Part shown: positions 5,068 to 7,348 of the stretch, piece by piece
Numbering within the stretch: the stretch's first letter is position 1
How the letters are laid out: every line of letters begins with the position of its first letter
DNA from: an uncultured Clostridia bacterium
GTDB taxonomy: Bacteria > Bacillota > Clostridia > Oscillospirales > Ruminococcaceae
Assembly (NCBI GenBank): GCA_947175655.1
Contig: CAMWNQ010000085.1
Location: forward strand, 1 to 7,348
DNA length: 7,348 bases
Reading direction: 5' to 3'
Program-made: the position numbers and the translations under genes
The notes under the pieces: generated by a model
Databases searched by the model: none
What the model saw: the letters and a program-made list of their open reading frames with translations, nothing else
What the model was told of the DNA's origin: nothing

Positions 5068-6561
5068 ATGTTTTATAAAAGCACAAGAAACAGTGATATA
5101 AAAATCACAAGTGCAGAGGCAATAACACAGGGTATTTCATCAGACGGCGGACTTTTTGTCCCTGAATCAATTCCGGAGATTACTTTTGATGAAATTGAAA
5201 AGCTCGCATCAATGAGTTATGCTGACAGAGCATACTGTATATTTAAAAAATATCTCACTGATTTTACTGATGCTGAAATACATTACTGTACTGACAATGC
5301 ATACAGCACTAAAAATTTTGATACTGAAAGCATTGCTGAAATTGCACATCTTTTTGATGGTACTTATATGCTTGAATTATGGCACGGTCCTACTTGTGCT
5401 TTCAAGGATATGGCACTTCAGATACTTCCATATTTCCTTACCGTATCAGCAAAGAAAATAAATCTTGACAAGAAGATAGTAATTCTTGTTGCTACATCAG
5501 GTGATACAGGAAAAGCTGCTCTTGAAGGTTTCAAAGACGTTGAAGGTACACAGATTCTTGTATTCTATCCTGAACAGGGTGTAAGTCCTATGCAGAAACG
5601 CCAGATGACTACTCAGGAAGGTGAAAATGTAGGAGTATGTGCAATAAAGGGAAATTTTGATGACTGTCAGAACGGTGTAAAAGCAATATTTACTGATAAT
5701 GATATAAAATCAGAACTTGATGAAAAATCAATGATGTTTTCAAGTGCAAACTCCATAAACTGGGGAAGACTTGTTCCACAGATTGTATATTATGTTTCAT
5801 CTTATGCATCGCTTGTTTCTGATGGTGAAATAAATATGGGTGACAAGATTAATATAGTAGTTCCTACAGGAAATTTCGGAAATATCCTTGCTGCATACTA
5901 TGCAAAATATATGGGAGTTCCGATAAATAAGCTTATCTGTGCTTCAAATGTAAACAACGTTCTTACTGATTTTATAAACACAGGTATTTATGATAGAAAT
6001 AGAACTTTTTATGCTACTTGTTCACCATCAATGGACATTCTTATTTCAAGCAATCTTGAAAGACTTCTTTATATCATCACTGGTGAAGATGATTCAAAAA
6101 TAAAGGAATGGTTTGGAAGTCTTGCTGAAACTGGCAGATATGAAGTTACAGATGATGTCAAGTCAGTTCTTAAATCTGAATTTTATGCCGGATTCTGTGA
6201 TGATGAGGATACAAAGAAAACTATTCACGATATATATGAAAAGTATTCTTATACATGTGATACTCATACAGCAGTTGCTGTAAAGGTATATCAGGATTAC
6301 AGAAATGAAACAGGAGATACCACTAAAACTATAATTGCATCAACTGCAAGCCCTTATAAATTCAGTGCAAGCGTTCTTGAAGCTATAGAAGGCAGTAAGT
6401 CAGAACTTGATGAATATGATATGATTGATAAACTTAATGAACTTTCCAAGCTTGAAGTTCCTGAATCTCTCGCAAAGCTTAAGACAAGTGAAAGAAGATT
6501 CAGTGATTCAATAGAAAAATCTGATATGAAAAATTATGTTCTAAAAAATCTTGGAGCTTAA
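5068..6561 (+). CDS. thrC: Threonine synthase
   Basis: The product has 497 residues. It is a pyridoxal-phosphate enzyme that converts O-phosphohomoserine to threonine, the last step of threonine synthesis in the cytoplasm. The N-terminal domain has the family signature (MFYKSTRN, then GISSDGGLFVPESIP at 22-36). HGPTCAFKDMALQ carries the Schiff-base Lys113. ATSGDTG (142-148) and PTGNFGN (266-272) form the cofactor phosphate-binding and glycine-rich loops. SSANSINWGR (225-234) is also characteristic. The length and the AFKDMALQ form point to the long, Escherichia coli/yeast-like class. The ATG at 5068 follows AAAGGTG (5055-5061) by 6 bases. A GTG at 5059 overlaps that site and is rejected. It sits 26 bases after the YraN-like gene, away from any hom or thrB gene in view. 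No riboswitch or T-box fits upstream. Confidence 0.97.
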   Translation: MFYKSTRNSDIKITSAEAITQGISSDGGLFVPESIPEITFDEIEKLASMSYADRAYCIFKKYLTDFTDAEIHYCTDNAYSTKNFDTESIAEIAHLFDGTYMLELWHGPTCAFKDMALQILPYFLTVSAKKINLDKKIVILVATSGDTGKAALEGFKDVEGTQILVFYPEQGVSPMQKRQMTTQEGENVGVCAIKGNFDDCQNGVKAIFTDNDIKSELDEKSMMFSSANSINWGRLVPQIVYYVSSYASLVSDGEINMGDKINIVVPTGNFGNILAAYYAKYMGVPINKLICASNVNNVLTDFINTGIYDRNRTFYATCSPSMDILISSNLERLLYIITGEDDSKIKEWFGSLAETGRYEVTDDVKSVLKSEFYAGFCDDEDTKKTIHDIYEKYSYTCDTHTAVAVKVYQDYRNETGDTTKTIIASTASPYKFSASVLEAIEGSKSELDEYDMIDKLNELSKLEVPESLAKLKTSERRFSDSIEKSDMKNYVLKNLGA

Positions 6562-6567
6562 ACACGT

Positions 6568-7257
6568 ATGAGTCTTTATGTTATAGGCGATTTGCATCTT
6601 TCCATAGGGGTTCCTGAAAAAACAATGTCAGTATTCAAGGGCTGGGATAATTATCAGGAAAAAATAAAAAAAAACTGGTCTGATATAATTCAGCCTGATG
6701 ATGTTGTTGTTCTTGCCGGAGATATTTCGTGGGGAATGTCTCTTAACGAATCTGCTCCGGATTTTGAATTTATAAATAATCTTGCAGGCAAAAAAATTAT
6801 CTTAAAGGGAAATCACGATTACTGGTGGAGTACCCAGAATAAAATACTGAATTTTTTTAGAGAGAAAAATTTTGATACTTTGAATATACTTCATAATAAT
6901 CATTATAAATATGAAAATTATGGCATATGTGGTACAAGAGGCTGGATAAATATGCCTGATGAACCCGCAGATGCAAAGATTCTTGCAAGAGAGGCAGGAA
7001 GACTTGAAACTTCCATATGTTCAGCTCTTGCGGAAAATCTTGAACCTATAGTTTTTCTTCATTATCCGCCTGTTTTCGGAAATAGTTTTAACTATGATAT
7101 TCTTGATGTGCTTTACAGACATAAAGTTAAAAAATGTTTTTATGGTCATATTCACGGCAGAGGACATCAGCTTGCGTTGAATGGTATATATGATGATATA
7201 AATTTCCACTTAATTTCAGGTGATTATTTACAGTTTGTGCCTAAAAAAGTGATGTGA
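6568..7257 (+). CDS. Calcineurin-like metallophosphoesterase
   Basis: The product has 229 residues. The five metal-binding blocks of the family are in order: GDLHLS (7-12; Asp8, His10), GDISW (51-55; Asp52), GNHDYWW (81-87; Asn82, His83), LHYPP (His165) and GHIHG (193-197; His194, His196). It should bind two metals and hydrolyse a phosphoester. There is no signal peptide or membrane segment, so it is cytoplasmic. WHD-like aromatic residues next to GNHD and the GDISWGMSL phrase resemble an uncharacterised Clostridia/Bacteroidetes group of 'predicted phosphohydrolases'. The substrate cannot be read from sequence. The ATG at 6568 lies 6 bases after thrC, with TTGGAG (6551-6556) inside the last thrC codons and an 11-base spacer. 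Cotranscription with thrC is likely, but no metabolic link is evident. No clear terminator follows. Confidence 0.93.
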   Translation: MSLYVIGDLHLSIGVPEKTMSVFKGWDNYQEKIKKNWSDIIQPDDVVVLAGDISWGMSLNESAPDFEFINNLAGKKIILKGNHDYWWSTQNKILNFFREKNFDTLNILHNNHYKYENYGICGTRGWINMPDEPADAKILAREAGRLETSICSALAENLEPIVFLHYPPVFGNSFNYDILDVLYRHKVKKCFYGHIHGRGHQLALNGIYDDINFHLISGDYLQFVPKKVM

Positions 7258-7289
7258 TTTGTGAAAAATGCAGAACTGTTAAAAATCAG

Positions 7290-7318
7290 TAGAAAAATTT
7301 TTTTAATTGTGGTATAAT
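7290..7318 (+). promoter_or_regulatory. Extended -10 promoter for a gene beyond the right edge
   Basis: The -10 is a perfect TATAAT (7313-7318), preceded by TG at 7310-7311 (extended -10). A weak -35, TAGAAA (7290-7295, four of six matches), sits 17 bases upstream, within an A/T-rich tract (A5T7 at 7293-7304). The predicted start is near 7325, leaving a leader of about 20 bases before the GGAGG. Confidence 0.75.
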
Positions 7319-7323
7319 ATACC
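7311..7323. promoter_or_regulatory. Inverted repeat over the -10, possible operator
   Basis: GGTATA-A-TATACC is an inverted repeat with a single central base, and it contains the whole TATAAT box. A repressor bound here would block the promoter. The symmetry could also be chance around an AT-rich -10. Confidence 0.35.
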
Positions 7324-7343
7324 AAGTATGTTATATAAATAAT

Positions 7344-7348
7344 GGAGG
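7344..7348 (+). promoter_or_regulatory. Ribosome binding site of the next gene
   Basis: GGAGG forms the last five bases of the window, about 20 bases after the predicted transcription start. The start codon should lie 6-10 bases beyond the edge. The gene itself is not visible. Confidence 0.65.

Noticed and set aside
5219..5461. 80-codon + strand frame inside thrC
   Set aside because: It is an out-of-frame shadow within a conserved enzyme; its Leu/Ile-rich product comes from the thrC codon pattern.
7275..7304. Possible terminator after the phosphoesterase (ACTG/CAGT hairpin then a T-run)
   Set aside because: The stem has only four pairs and the T-run is separated from it by AGAAAAA. The tract fits better as AT-rich promoter upstream DNA.
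7261..7317. 18-codon GTG frame after the phosphoesterase
   Set aside because: It has no ribosome binding site and runs through the promoter into the -10 box.
1..7348. Mobile elements, CRISPR arrays, tRNA or rRNA genes, defence systems
   Set aside because: Nothing in the reading supports any of them. No regular spaced repeats, transposase or integrase motifs, or tRNA-like cloverleaf were seen.

Overview
The window looks like a chromosomal housekeeping segment of a low-GC member of the Clostridia. An Oscillospiraceae/Ruminococcus-like source is my guess. The pointers are strong AT bias, A/U-ending codons, purine-rich Shine-Dalgarno sequences (AGGAGG, AAGGTGG, GGAGG), a Firmicutes-like gene order (rplS, lepB, rbgA, rnhB, yraN) and RbgA itself, a ribosome-assembly GTPase best known from Bacillus. 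All genes are on the + strand.

Region 1 (1-1106) holds two unrecognised membrane proteins. The first is cut by the window edge. The second starts 1 bp inside the first one's stop codon, just downstream of an (AT)5 tract.

Region 2 (1107-1769) is a self-contained ribosomal protein L19 unit. It has an 18-bp palindrome, a good promoter (TTGCAT, 17 bp, TATTAT), a structured leader of about 160 nt with competing pairings, rplS, a small 3' hairpin and a clear intrinsic terminator.

Region 3 (1803-5041) is a tightly packed run: two tandem type I signal peptidases, the circularly permuted GTPase RbgA, ribonuclease HII (8-bp overlap with rbgA) and a UPF0102/YraN nuclease-fold protein. No convincing promoter precedes it, so some transcription probably reads through the rplS terminator.

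Region 4 (5068-7257) holds threonine synthase and a calcineurin-like metallophosphoesterase, closely spaced and probably cotranscribed with region 3. The last 90 bases hold a strong extended -10 promoter, whose -10 lies in an inverted repeat, and a GGAGG ribosome binding site for a gene just outside the window.

Functionally the block joins translation and ribosome assembly (L19, RbgA, which acts in 50S maturation), protein export (LepB), RNA:DNA hybrid removal (RnhB) and threonine synthesis. I see no mobile element, CRISPR array, tRNA or rRNA. I found no evidence of a new multi-gene system. The least explained parts are the two membrane proteins at the left end and the rplS leader.
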